A stretch of 64,000 bases of DNA from Sipunculus nudus (GCA_026874595.1 CM049316.1:67978676-68042675); one strand, 5' to 3'; counted from the first letter of the stretch, positions 25,401 through 36,124 are shown. Made by a program: numbers and translations. The notes: generated by a model from the sequence alone, not told the origin.

Positions 25401-28263
25401 AATGTAAGCCATAAACCTTTCAATATAAAAAAAAATAATCAATAACAAGGTAAAAGTGTACATAGATTTACAGGTTTTGCCTCATAATATATTTTTAATA
25501 TCTTATAGATATGCTCACCAAAAGCTATTATATTTGTCTATCCCAGAGTACAAGACATTGACATATCGCACCCCCGGTACAGTAACCCTGTAACTCACTT
25601 TTTTTAATAAATTGACTTTTCATGCTTCACTGAAAAAGCACATTGGTAGCTATCATATAAACAGCATTCACGTATTTAGTTAATTATTTAAAGCTTAGTG
25701 CGATAACCATGTAACTCCATTTCAGCTTTCTGTAAAACCCTGTAACTAAAATTTCTGCTCATGAGAAAACACACAGAAGCAAGTCAAAAATTTATTATTT
25801 GTAATGTTAAAGTATATTTGGTCTTAAACACCAATCAGAGATTTGTTTTGAACATATTTTAAGAATAAAGAGACAAACACTAATTGAAAAATATATTTAG
25901 AATGGAAGGGGAATTTAATGATTTTGAATCAAGAATGACTGCGTACTGCCAATATGCACTGCTGGATTTATTATAAGATTTAATATTATTATACTGTCTG
26001 GAATGGGAATGGTAATTAGATTACCATGGTCATATTTTCATAAAATGCAGCTTAATAATTATAATAGTCCATTTAAGTATTGCTATAGAACAATAAAAAA
26101 GGGTTCCCATGTTCCCTAGAAATAAGTTCATCATTTATAGACAAATTTGAAACTACTAATTAGTATCTGATGCAATATTTTCTATGTATTATACAGTTAT
26201 TGAGTCACACAAGTTTCTTATTAAATGAAAATAGATTTCCTTAATCCATAGTTTATGGTTGAAAAACTAAGAAAGTTTTTCTCTTCCAATTCCAAATATC
26301 TCTATGATGAACTATAATTAAATTTAAATCTAACATAAATTAACTTTAAACATTAAACTTAATTTCAAAACTATATTCAAATTATCCAGTTAAGATATGC
26401 TAAAGGCATTGTTACACAAGCTATATATTGTTAAGGGGGAGATTAGAAGTTAATTTTAAGACATTAAAAATAAAAGAAAATTTAGTTATGCAAATATCTC
26501 ATATTAAATTGTGTTTACAAACAAAGTCTGAACAAACCAGCACAGGTTTCAATTCTTAGTAAATCTTATTTTGGATCTATTAAAAACAATTGAATAGGAC
26601 ATTTTTTACGGAATTTCATAGCTCATTGATGATGATAAACACTGCATAGTATGATATAAAAACAATTATAAAGATTGCCTGACCTAGTTTAATGGCTGTA
26701 CTAGGTCTCAATGACCTAAGTAAGGGGAATAGCTTCAGCTGGTTACTTATAATGTAGCTCCGATATAAGAATAGATGACCAGCATCCTTATGAGTAACAA
26801 TAAATTCTTTGAGTCAAGATCAGTCAAAGTAAAACAGATTTAGAGAGTATTATTTAACAAAATAGAATCATATCCAACGAAACATGTTGGTCCTATCGTG
26901 TTATCGACCAATCTATGCATACAATGTCCACTCTGATCTTGGAAGCAAAGGTCAAGGTCACAGCACCATGAAAATATTTTGACCACAGCAAAACATCAGG
27001 ATATGTTTATTATAAATAGGTGGAAGCATGTCCGAAATATTGATATTTTAAACTCCAGGTGCAGACATCATCATATAGGCAGACAACTGCGCCTGCCTGG
27101 TAAAGGAATGAGCACCGATGGAGGTTTGAATATGCAAATTATCTAATTAAACATGCAAATCTAAGATTTATATACATTTATTTTAAGATTCTACTGGAAG
27201 ACTTACCGAGGGGCCTATTGGGATACAAAAATTAAATTATTTAGTTGTAGAAATATGAATTTCAGTGCATATTATTGTCAAGTGCAATAAGTCTGTATCT
27301 CATTAACTGGTTAATTAATTATGAAAGTAATGCATGCAGTAATACAAATCACAGACAATATGAGTCACCTTACCAGCACTGACTCTCATACTGAATTTGA
27401 TTTCTTAAGTATGAAGGATATTTCTAAAGTATGATTTTCATTTCAGTTTTTCCTCATTTCTGCCATTGTGTAAAAAGTGAGTTACAGGGTTACTGTTCTG
27501 GGGGTGCGATATATCTTGTAATTTCAAAATAGGTATAATAATCTTAATCACCTGCCCAACAATATTTAAATTTTTTTATGCTGAACATTCAAAGTGAAGA
27601 TCGATATGCTTTCTGTGGAAGGTATATTTAAGTGAAACATTTGAGTTTTGTTCATAACATGATGAATGAAGTTATTAGTATTTTTTTCAGTCGTTAGTAT
27701 AAGCTTCAGTGTCACAATTATATTAACGCATTATCTACACATCTAAACAAAATTATACCTTGAAATACTGGAATTCAACATAACATTGTTATTAATATTA
27801 TTCAAACAGGATTATGAATTTTGAGGGAGTTATAAAATAATTATTTCTGAACGCTCGTGATTGATTAAAAGATCACTAACCATCATTTCAAAGACTTGAA
27901 ATGGACATTTCTACATATAAAACTATTCAATGTGGATATAACGGAAGAACGTGAACACTTTACCAGTGCTAGCCCCGTGAAGTAATTGACTACATAGGTG
28001 CCCGTATTTATTACGTTTTGTGTAAATGTGCCTGCAAAAGATCTCATACCTGCTTAGGAGCAATTTGTAACACTTATACGGGTGTTGTTTTCTATCGGTG
28101 TGCGTACAGTGATAATATAAATAGATTTATAGCATGAAAGGATTTGAACGTGGCGTTCCACCATTACTGCCATGCACCTGTTTGGTCAAGGAAAATGTTT
28201 TGGTAATGTGTACCTTTGACCCTGACAAGCATGCATCGCGCGTTGAAAAATAGTTTATTGGAA

Positions 28264-28319
<56 letters not shown>

Positions 28320-28453
28320 TCTCATACTGCCGTATGGTTTTACTCATAACATTTTTATTGTTTACAGATCGCCAGAGAAGAAGTGCTCCTCCAGCCAGGT
28401 GTATTGTCATTATGCACGACTGCGGATGCGTCACTATTATCATTGTTGCATAA
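16350..28453 (+). CDS. BRICHOS-domain type II membrane protein, six coding exons
   Basis: Exons 16350-16421, 17936-18073, 18494-18610, 20145-20270, 24621-24780 and 28368-28453 join to give 232 codons. The first four junctions are phase 0 and GT-AG; the fifth is GC-AG and splits a codon. Order of parts: a short cytosolic segment; a single membrane helix at about 35-58; a linker; a BRICHOS domain from about 100 (DFKRGITVYR) to about 195, with paired cysteines 124 (ACYLQPLN) and 183 (ICGGLPVYWM); RQRR at 206-209; and a 23-residue tail with Cys 216, 223 and 225. Known for the family: BRICHOS assists folding of a C-terminal peptide released by furin-type cleavage, as in ITM2/Bri, chondromodulin and polychaete arenicin precursors. 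The identity of the released peptide's function here is unknown. ATGG start context is good, with an in-frame TAA 15 bases upstream. Confidence 0.85.
16580..16690 (+). repeat. Remnant of a bivalve-type TTAGCTC...GTCCG dispersed element
   Basis: TTATTTTAGCTCGGGTGACC, then TCATCTAAGCAATAGCGAT and CTTCGTCCGTTG, resembles the abundant bivalve repeat end that I recall as TTAGCTCACCTG...GAGCTATTG...CGTCCGTCGTCC. It lies in intron 1 of the BRICHOS gene. Only the end region is recognisable. Confidence 0.45.
17095..17605 (+). repeat. Diverged direct repeat in BRICHOS intron 1
   Basis: Block 17095-17290 (CAGACATAGAAATCAGG through ACATTGAAAATTCTGAAGAA and the CGGACAC end) recurs at 17442-17605 as CAGACATAAATATCAGGG through CATTGAAAATTTGAAGAAAA. 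Spacing is about 345 bp. This is an old local duplication with no recognised coding. Confidence 0.5.
17936..18073 (+). CDS. BRICHOS gene coding exon 2 (membrane anchor)
   Basis: 46 codons. The acceptor is CCCTTTTCAG and the donor is ACG followed by GTAGGG. Basic residues (TRKVQTK) precede a strongly hydrophobic helix with LVVCGVVALFLVAIVIGGAL, then GVYMQNN. This is the positive-inside pattern of a type II membrane protein. Confidence 0.85.
18494..18610 (+). CDS. BRICHOS gene coding exon 3 (linker and start of BRICHOS)
   Basis: 39 codons. The acceptor is TACCATTAG and the donor is AGG followed by GTAAGT. The exon encodes an acidic linker (PEKGEEEFELGD) and FSILYDFKR, which begins the BRICHOS fold. 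Confidence 0.85.
20145..20270 (+). CDS. BRICHOS gene coding exon 4 (first conserved cysteine)
   Basis: 42 codons. The acceptor is TATATTTCAG and the donor is ATG followed by GTAGGT. GITVYR, then ACYLQPLNRARM, matches the family pattern of G-x-T-x-Y-R followed by CY-x-x-PLN. The exon is clearly richer in GC than its introns. Confidence 0.9.
20505..22700 (+). repeat. Pair of diverged dispersed repeats in BRICHOS intron 4
   Basis: Block 20525-20780 (TATCCAGCACATAT, GATAATATATTGATGGCGTG, ACTAGTAG, then an AC-rich CCTCCGCCCC and TAAATCTATTCTC) is echoed at 22449-22670 (TATCCAGTACATAT, GATAATATATTGACGGC, CACTAGTAGGTG, CCCCCTCCCT, AAATCTATGTTCT). About 1.9 kb separates them. Family unknown. Confidence 0.5.
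24621..24780 (+). CDS. BRICHOS gene coding exon 5, spliced form (GC donor)
   Basis: The acceptor is TTATGTAACAG. 53 codons plus one base end at CATGGAG, followed by GCAAGA, which is the standard GC-AG donor context (AG then GCAAG). The exon encodes DLEPEEEYYYLSG and the second BRICHOS cysteine in SICGGLPVYWM. No good GT donor lies nearby in the right frame. Joining G to the AT of exon 6 makes GAT and keeps the frame open into RQRR. Confidence 0.75.
24781..24911 (+). CDS. Alternative C-terminus of the BRICHOS protein (exon 5 read-through)
   Basis: If the GC donor is not used, the frame continues past CATGGAGGC for 43 more codons to TAA at 24909-24911, giving a 247-residue protein. The added tail is lysine-rich (CEKKTKVLKKDPRYF) with no furin site and no hydrophobic cysteine peptide. 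AATAAA at 24957-24962 could polyadenylate this form. The tail is AT-rich and intron-like, so it may be rarely used or merely intronic. Confidence 0.4.
24957..24962 (+). terminator. Candidate polyadenylation signal AATAAA for the short-3'-end transcript
   Basis: AATAAA lies 46 bases after the read-through stop codon, a plausible distance for cleavage at an alternative last exon. AT-rich DNA makes chance matches common. Confidence 0.35.
25566..27509. mobile_element. 1.94 kb non-autonomous DNA transposon with TA target duplication
   Basis: The left end TCGCACCCCCGGTACAGTAA, continuing into CCCTGTAACTCACTTTTT, is mirrored inverted at the right end (AAAAAGTGAGTTACAGGGTT through GGGGGTGCGA). There are two mismatches over about 38 bases. 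TA flanks both ends (25564-25565 and 27510-27511), as in the Tc1/mariner group. Subterminal copies of CCTGTAACT or CATGTAACT sit near 25605, 25710 and 25740. The interior is AT-rich with no substantial open frame, so it is a large MITE or an internally decayed element. It lies in intron 5 of the BRICHOS gene. Confidence 0.8.
28266..28317. repeat. (TA)n microsatellite 50 bases before BRICHOS exon 6
   Basis: Pure (AT)26 ends 50 bases upstream of the exon 6 acceptor at 28367. Length variation here could affect splicing of the last intron; that is speculation. Confidence 0.95.
28368..28453 (+). CDS. BRICHOS gene coding exon 6 (furin site and C-terminal peptide)
   Basis: The acceptor is TTATTGTTTACAG, with CTCATAAC as a branch-point candidate about 20 bases before it. 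Two bases complete the codon begun in exon 5, then RQRRSAPPARC, a stretch with HDCGC, and a hydrophobic end VTIIIVA before TAA at 28451. RQRR fits the R-x-R/K-R furin rule. A longer open frame in another phase across the same DNA (28216-28542) is a shadow; only the phase given here fits exon 5. Confidence 0.75.
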
Positions 28454-28966
28454 CAAACTGGTGCATTCCGAGAAGAAATCTATATCAGATTTTTATGTAT
28501 CAGTGTACAAATTATAGCCACAGCGATAAATACGCACGGTGATCACAACTTATATTTAATTCTTACTCATTGTGTTTTCTTTTTCTGTGTTAGATGGTTT
28601 CTTTATACAAGGAGAAATCATTAATCACTGATGAAGCACAATTCAAACTTTTATACAGAAATTAATTTTGTAGAATGATATATGAAAGTATTTATCAGTA
28701 AAAGGGATTGATAAACAAATTTCAGACCAAAATGGCAAAAGTATTTCTTGTACTATGTTTAAGTTTGTACGTTTATAGAGATGTATCTTTGCATGTGCAC
28801 TCATTTAACTAGAGTATACTAAACATGGAAACACGTAGAATAATGACAAAAACAATTGTAACAAAAAACTTTCAAAAAGTATAAACAGTTTTGGCTTTCT
28901 TTGTCTGGATTTCTTTTATAATTTGGCGTGTTGCTGTGTGACAGTGTGACATTCGCAGTTTCCCTG

Positions 28967-28972
28967 AATAAA
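28967..28972 (+). terminator. Candidate polyadenylation signal for the full BRICHOS transcript
   Basis: AATAAA lies about 510 bases after the exon 6 stop codon. It is the first AATAAA hexamer noticed downstream of that stop and is followed by AT-rich DNA. Confidence 0.4.
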
Positions 28973-29086
28973 TACACACATATATATAAACAAATAACTA
29001 AAGTACGGTTAGTTTGACTTCATCAGTTTGTGCTACAGATCTGTTTCGTGAGAGCAGCATTCAAGCCGGCTCGCTCTTCAGGTACA

Positions 29087-29089
<3 letters not shown>

Positions 29090-29156
<67 letters not shown>
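29090..29156. repeat. (TA)n microsatellite
   Basis: Pure (AT)n of about 67 bases lies between TCTTCAGGTACAAACT and TTGATGCGTTTG. Further pure tracts lie at about 29424-29458 and 29643-29700. Confidence 0.95.
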
Positions 29157-29158
<2 letters not shown>

Positions 29159-29185
29159 ATGCGTTTGTTCTCGAGTTCTGTAGGT

Positions 29186-29400
29186 TGTAACGGGGAATTA
29201 ACTCAACCCAATACATGTATATGTCCAAAGGCCCTTTATTGTCTTTAGATACAGTTAGAGTACATGTGACCCAGTGCGTGGCAGCTCCTAAGTGGCCCCT
29301 AGTGGCCGATCTGTCCACTGGGCAGAGCTACAGGCTCCGCCTATCGAATCATATTACAGTTCAAAAACTGATATGTGAAGTGTATACATTGAAATGCTCG
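29186..29400 (-). mobile_element. Possible LTR end fragment
   Basis: Read on the minus strand, the segment contains GACAATAAAGGG (a polyadenylation signal) and finishes AATTCCCCGTTACA, as the 3' end of an LTR often does (…TTACA). The upstream (right) limit is unclear and no partner LTR or internal region was found. It could be an unrelated repeat. Confidence 0.25.
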
Positions 29401-29421
29401 ACATATGTAGTATATGTGTAG

Positions 29422-29460
<39 letters not shown>

Positions 29461-29499
29461 GTTGTATTATATTATATTATATTTTATGGTTACGGGGTG

Positions 29500-29640
29500 A
29501 CAGAAAAGCGGACCGAACTGTCTTGCTTGTGAAGCCTGCTTTCTAGGGATGCGTTTTGGCCTGCCGGACATGTGTCCCACCGACATGGGTTCGAATCCCG
29601 GATCGTCCCGGTATATTCCCCTGAGTAATGTGTCTTCGTT
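29500..29640 (+). repeat. tRNA-like SINE head with a perfect B box
   Basis: GGGTTCGAATCCC at 29587-29599 matches the RNA polymerase III B box. About 50 bases upstream, GGGATGCGTTTTGGCC and a GGACATGTGTCC hairpin give a degenerate tRNA-like arrangement. The unit runs into (TA)n at 29643. It is too diverged to be a functional tRNA. Confidence 0.5.
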
Positions 29641-29642
29641 AG

Positions 29643-29702
<60 letters not shown>

Positions 29703-29945
29703 AGGTTAAACTTTGCGGACTCGAAATAAATTTAACACATTATATTCAAACCATGCTTTTGGGAAATCAACTTCTCCTTATGCTTCTGCAGTTTTTCATT
29801 AGGTCTCAGGTTCCAAGTTACAAGCAAGTTATATTTTCTAACATCAACATAATTCCCCATAATAGGACCTCTAGAGTTTCAGTCCTTAAGAAAGAATAGT
29901 TTTAATATAAAATAATATAAAACTTTGCCTGATCCACATATAACT

Positions 29946-30190
29946 AGTCCAGGTAAACTGGCATCCTTATTTTAAATCTGAAAGAAAAAAAAACAAAAAA
30001 AATGTTACTACCACCTTATATCACAGATTATCAAGCTTCTAGTTAAAAAGGTATAGCTTTTGTAAGTTTTAACTCGTCCAGGTAATTTGGTACCCTTTCT
30101 CATATTTGAAGGAACTTACAACAAATATGTTATTGCCACCTTATATCAGAGATTATCAAACTTCTAGTTAAAACGATTTAGCTTTTCTAA
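29946..30190 (+). repeat. Two-copy tandem duplication, about 125 bp unit
   Basis: CCAGGTAAACTGGCATCCTT...CACCTTATATCACAGATTATCAAGCTTCTAGTTAAAA is followed by CCAGGTAATTTGGTACCCTT...CACCTTATATCAGAGATTATCAAACTTCTAGTTAAAA. Differences are mostly substitutions and an A-rich indel. Confidence 0.85.
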
Positions 30191-30199
30191 TATGTTCAA

Positions 30200-31345
30200 T
30201 TTCACTATAATCGCAGGACGGTCCAACTTTTAGTCCCTATCCGTAGGAACAATGTCCATCCTTCCTTCGTTCCGTCTTTTACCAAATATCTGTTAAATCC
30301 CTGCTGTTTTCTCTGCTAAATTTTGCAGATATACTCATCATATGACACACGTGTGATTATAACCTACATGTGGAGCCATCTATGTTTAACAACTTTCCAT
30401 CTCCCAAACTAATTTTTACTTGAAGGTAGTACTTGTGGTGGCTTGCTCTCTGTTAGGTTAAAAGTAATTTTCTACTTATTCCTGAATTAGCCAGACAATA
30501 TTCTAACTTAGCTTTTACATCATGGCCAACTGATTGGTGTTTCAGCAATTTAAACAAAAAGTGTTCTACTTTCATTGTTTATGGCCAAATGGTTTCTTCA
30601 TGCAAATAAAAATGTCGCCATTCACAAAATTTAACGGTTTCACGTATTTGTAATATCTATTACCGAATATTAAAGCAACAGAAGGAGCCGGTAGCATAAA
30701 CTGTTTCAGGCATATTTCATGGTCAAAACCCTGACATCTAGCTGTTTTAATATTATAAATGCTGAAAAGGGTATATTCAAACACGCACCTTTTTCTTTTA
30801 GTTGGCCATTAACATGCACAATGTTTTAGATTGTGTCAGATCTGACCCTTTGGTCCCTTGTACAGATTTGTGTAGTTTAAAGAATAAAACTCCTTTGATC
30901 CCAGTTATAAAAAGGTCTCCTGGATACATCAAAAGGTAATTACGTATTTACGTTATTAAATCCATTTTTTAGGGTTTGTAATTGTTTCAAAGGGGTTTCA
31001 GAAAAGGTTTAAGTTGTTAGTGCATCACTGATGCCACGCATTCATGGACAAATACATGGCGGGGAATTATTTGTGCCCCTAGGTCCATTTTTTGTATACG
31101 GTTTTGACCAAAAGGCTAAAAATGGTAAAACAATACAAAATAAGTAACGTGTATAAAGCACATGTGCAATCATGCTGTAAATATTTGCACAAGGGATTTA
31201 ATCTTTATATTCATGATAGCATACTACCAGACTTTGCGTGGGGACACCTGCCTGTAGTTAGGCTTATGGGACTTTCCGGAAGTCGGACAGGCGTTCAACA
31301 GGAAAAAATCAGTACGGTAGGAAAAATAAGTAGTAGTAGTAATAT
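30200..31345. other. Intergenic, no gene recognised
   Basis: Short frames on both strands lack recognisable motifs. The right part grades into the ~140 bp satellite. Confidence 0.4.
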
Positions 31346-31349
31346 GTGT

Positions 31350-32720
31350 CATATTAATCCGACAGGGATGCCAAGGTCTCCATTAGGGCCCCCTATAAAT
31401 CGCACGAGAAAAATTGCAGCTATAAACAAAAAAAAATCGGGAGTGTTTGGAAAAGTTTGTAGCGGTAGCAGGTAGCAACGCGTGTTAAAACTGCCACCAG
31501 GCAGAGTGGATATCACACAGGCCGGCAAAGTGTCCTATGATTTGCACGTACAATAGCAGCTATTTACTACGCAAATGATCGCTGGTGTTGGGGGCAGGAA
31601 ATATGGGTGTGGTAGCATTGTGTGTTAATAGCGCCACCAGGGGGATATAGGTCAGAGCGGCTTAGAGGAAGGGCCCTATGTACCAAATGCACAAATTACA
31701 ACTAGGTCTAAAAAAATTCAAGAGGAGGTAGCAAGAATGGAAACGCAGCAAGCATTCTTAATGCACCCGCCAGGCTGAGTTGAGGTCAGAACGGCTTTGC
31801 AGAGTGTTGCCATTATGAATCTCAAATTGCAGCCATTTGCAACCCATAAACCTGGAAAGTTTAGGGAGTATGAAAGCGTAACAAGCATGGTTAAAACTGC
31901 CGCCAAGAGAAGTGGAGGAGAGAGCGAGCCTGCAGGCCATAAATGAACGGCATGCGCAAAGGGCAGTTACTTGCTACTCAAAGATTAAGAAAGGGGTAGG
32001 ACAGCTGGTAGCAATGGCAATGCCTGTTAAAACTGCCGCCGGGGTTATTGGAGGCTCGGGCGGAGGGTCCCATGAATCGCACGCACACCAGCAATGTATG
32101 CTAAAACTGTCACAAGTTAGAGTGAAGTTGACACAAGCTATGCAGATAGCTATGCAGGTCCTTATGACGCGCAAGCGGAAATAGCAGCTATATGCTCCCT
32201 AAGAGATCGCAAATAGGTAAAAAAGATGGTAACGGTAGCATGGCGTGCTGAAACCGTCACCAGGAGATTAGAGGTCAGCGTCCTGGCATAATAATTCTTT
32301 GCTTCCAATAGAACCGGGAAGTAGTAGAATGTTGATAGCTATAGCGATGTGTTAAGTCTGCAGACGGGTTTAGTTGAGATAACTCCTCCTAAAAATAGGG
32401 AGGGTAGGAGAGGGTCGATTAGAGCGTACGCGTAATAAGCAGTTATTTGCTAACGAAATATATCTTGAGGGGGAAGAAAAGTTAGGAGCAGTAGCAGTGT
32501 TTGTTTAAACTGCCGCCAGGGGTTGTGGGGACCACACATGCTGGGCAGAGGATTCCCTTGAATCGCAAACGCCAATACCAGCTATTTGCTACGCAAAAAT
32601 ATTCGGGAGGGAAATAAAAAGATGATAGCGGTAGCATAGTCCGTTAAAAATGCCACCAGGCGGAGAAGAGGTCATGATGGCCTGGCAGAGCAGCGTTTGG
32701 TCCGAGAACAATGAGAGTAC
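31350..32720 (+). repeat. Diverged ~140 bp tandem satellite, about ten units
   Basis: The marker AAACTGCC(A/G)CCAGG recurs in altered form near 31487, 31627, 31762, 31893, 32027, 32102, 32252, 32505 and 32645. Spacing is mostly 130-150 bp. Each unit also tends to carry GAATCGCA(A/C), CAGCTATTTGCTACGCAAA and GGTAGCA-(T/G)-GCGTGTTAAAA. The divergence is considerable, so the array is old. Short open frames such as 31912-32184 (+) are by-products of the repeat. This is among the more GC-rich stretches of the window. Confidence 0.8.
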
Positions 32721-35340
32721 CGAGTGTTTGAAAAATACTGATGATTACTTAATGAGTACTTTAATGGGAACCAAAGACGTGGACACTATTAATGTTGAGA
32801 AATATCATACTGCATACACTGAATATTAAGTGCACAGAGTGCAGTCGTCATAGATGCAGCATGTATAGCAGGAAGAATAAAGGCATAATAACCATAGACG
32901 GTATCGGTAAATGTCATTCTAAATATCAAAATCCTTGCGATAATCTTTGAATAAAAAACAATTTCTGATCAAGTAAAATAATTGTTGAGAGACCTTTGTA
33001 AATTTATAAGTGATAATTCATGCGCGTGTCTGTGCTCATAATTAATGCGCGTTCCTCTCTTTCCCTGGAAATAAGAAAAGACCTTAAATCTTGCGGCCTT
33101 GTGTTTCCCCAGCAGTTTTGCAAGATGCTGTTTTTTATTAGCTTAAAGGAATATCGATTGTCCAATTTCTATTACAATTATTGTTACTACTAAAAACAAA
33201 TTTCGACTTACAATAGAATTACGCAAAAAGTATTCCTTTGCTATATATGAGGTCGATTTCATGAATCAAAATAATGTTTATGGTAAATAACATTCCAAAG
33301 TATTATTATTTATTTTTCAGTTCACCTCGGTCAAAAATGATTAACAAAAACCAAATTGCTTACTTTAAAAGAAACGTGTTTGGTTTATGTTGGACCATGT
33401 GATATTTGGGTATGGTACCAGAAGAGATGTAAGCCTCACTAGCTGCCTTGTAAGAAGATGCACGATGTACGCCCATATTGAAAGGAAACAACAAATCACC
33501 TAAGATGTTTAACATCGCTCACTGTCCTCATGGTATTGTCAAGCATCAAATTGCAAATCTTGTTTAAGCATTGAACATAACAAGCTCAACAGGGGAATAT
33601 AATTATGAGTAAATGAGCTGTGGATATCATGCTAAGTTGTAGGTTTCGTTGTCTTGATGTCGAAAGAAATCTGAGATCTTCTATTAATAAGCGGATAACA
33701 AAGGTAAGTTGACCTTAACAGTTGTTTACCAGCAATCTGTTGTCAACAGTCTTATACAGAAACTATATACTAGCTAATTTAATTAACACCATAATTGAAA
33801 AACGAGTGGTGGTTTCACTACAATATAAGGAACTCTGTGTTACGTCTTTTGTTGTATATTGCCCTGTCTAATATTTTATTTAAATAACTATAATGTTGCG
33901 TCTCAATATTTTTACATGAAAAACAATGTTCTGACTCAGACTTGATAACAAAAAAATGCCAGGGGAACTGTCAGCGATCTTCTATGAAAGCTGTGGGTGC
34001 TTATTGTTTATGTATATTATTTTGAACAAGATTAATATCATTGGAGAGTTTTACAAGACATTTAAGTACGAAACCTAAACTAAGGGCCATATTGAAGTCA
34101 ATAATTGAACAATTAAATAACTTAACGGTTGAAATGCAATAGAATAATTACCCTGATTATAAAAACTGCCATTTACTGCTGTTTACATAGCTAATATCCT
34201 ATTTTTACTCCAGCCAGGTATTACATTTTTGTCTTAATTTTTGGGTCTTTTTTACTGTTTTCAACGTAAGAAAAAAAAGTTATAAAAGGTTTAGATGATT
34301 TTGTTGCGAATTCGGTTTAACAACATTGCGGCAATTACCGTTTAGCAGTTTAGTGGTAATCATGATCACCTAAAAATGTTGTAATGGAATTCTTTAAATA
34401 GAATTACATTAATATATTTTCCTGCACTTAAGCGGCACACGCCTTAGTTTGATAAAGATTTTGTCGGAGCATAGTCAGGTCTCTAAATGTTTTCTATTCT
34501 TTTTTATTATAACGGGAGCAAATGTAGTATATATTATGAGACCTTTGACATTTCTCAATGGATCCACACTCTACAGTGACCATTTTAAGTCATGCACTTT
34601 TCATGCGAAACGTATACGAAATAAAGAAATGTGAATACATAAATATGACAAGCAATTTATTTTAAAAAAAATAAAGAAAAATGTAAAGCTACATTCATCC
34701 AAATGGAGGAGTTACAAGTATTCAATGTCTATCATTCAGTAGATAAAAAGTGTCATAGGCATGTGCTCAAAGTAATAAGAATCACTTATTTTATTTTATA
34801 ACATGGCTGCCACCTATCATGTTCATTTCCTCATGCAGTCAAACTAAGGAATTAATATACCGAAGTAAGGAAAGAACAAACTGAACAGGTAGTCCTACCT
34901 CATGGTTCAGAACTTGTTGGATGAAGCAAACATTGCCGCTCTAAGGACGCACACGGAGCACAATAGTACGAGTATTGGGTGTACTGCATTTTTGTCACGT
35001 GATCCCTTATCATCACTTTTTTTGTTCATCGAAATAAAACAAGTGTTTAGTTCAAGGGTACTTTAACTGCCTATGGCATTACTTTGTAATAAGTGAACAA
35101 ATATATCCATGTATGAACAGGAATTAATCCAACATATTATTTACTCCTTTAGCACTATTTAACCTGTGTTGATTGTGCATTATTAATCACTACTTATTTG
35201 GGTTAAGTTTCAGGACCCGGCGGCAGCAAGAGCTCTGAGTTCTAAGGTGATAAGACACTCATGCATAAGGTGAGATAACCCTAAGGGTCAGGCTCGTTCA
35301 AAAAGTATTTGGGTATAACTTTGGGTAGCTCATTTCATAT
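32721..35340. other. Intergenic, no gene recognised
   Basis: AT-rich, with no frames longer than about 60 codons and no recognised motif or dispersed repeat. Confidence 0.5.
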
Positions 35341-35349
35341 ATCATCAAA

Positions 35350-35479
35350 GAGTGCTAGGATATCTATAACCACTAGGGAACATCAAACTTGAAACACAGG
35401 TGTTAGGGTGGTATCTAGTATCACTTATTACCATTAGTGCGGTTTCAATTGCCACCAGGGTAAATCCAACTATAAAGAG

Positions 35480-35480
<1 letters not shown>
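35350..35480 (+). repeat. Outlying fragment of the 39 bp minisatellite family
   Basis: About three degenerate units carry TATCTATAACCACTAGGGAA, TAGGGTGGTATCTAGTATCA and TACCATTAGTGCGGTTTCAA, then CCACCAGGGTAAATCCAAC. These match the unit (ACCACTAG-GGTACATCCAGCTGG-TAGTGCGGTATCT) that forms the large array at 47.2-48.3 kb. A (TA)n tract follows directly at 35482-35523. Confidence 0.65.
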
Positions 35481-35526
<46 letters not shown>

Positions 35527-35694
35527 CTGCGAGTCGGCTGCCTCGGCCTGTCATTACCGGCATCCAACATGATTAATAAAAAGGATCAGTATCTACTGTT
35601 GTTCATTCAATTAAAAACTTTCATAACTCTAACAAACAATTAATATGACGAGCAGTGCAAAATGACCTTTAACTACGACGTTAAGCGAGATAAT

Positions 35695-35695
35695 A

Positions 35696-35735
<40 letters not shown>
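35695..35735. repeat. (GT)n-(GA)n microsatellite
   Basis: GTGTGTGTGTG followed by a (GA)n run of about 28 bases. Confidence 0.95.
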
Positions 35736-36124
35736 CAAGTCCACCTCCACCACTGTAAGGTAGGGCAGACGCACTTTCACACCGTAACCGGTACAAGTTG
35801 TATGTCCGATACTGCTGAAATCTTGATATTTTACTCAAACCAAGGAAGAACTAAATATCTTTCCTAACAAAATAAAATTCATAAGTAATTTATTTTATTT
35901 TTAGGCTACATATCGCTTTCTGTGCGATTTATAGGCCAATACCACTGATAGCATGGACGGTGACAGCGGGCAATCACGATGTCATAATTCAATTTGCACA
36001 CAGGGCCCAAAGACTTTCAAAAATTTTGACTTTCAAACTTAATAATCGTCGGGGTTTTTAATTTCGTGGATAAAAGTCACCCACGAATTCCATCAAATAA
36101 AAACCCAACGAAATTTCTGAATCC

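Noticed and set aside
28216-28542. 108-codon frame over BRICHOS exon 6, with several His, Tyr and Cys residues
   Set aside because: It is in a different phase from the exon 5 junction and starts with (TA)n. Only the phase giving RQRR joins exon 5 in frame.
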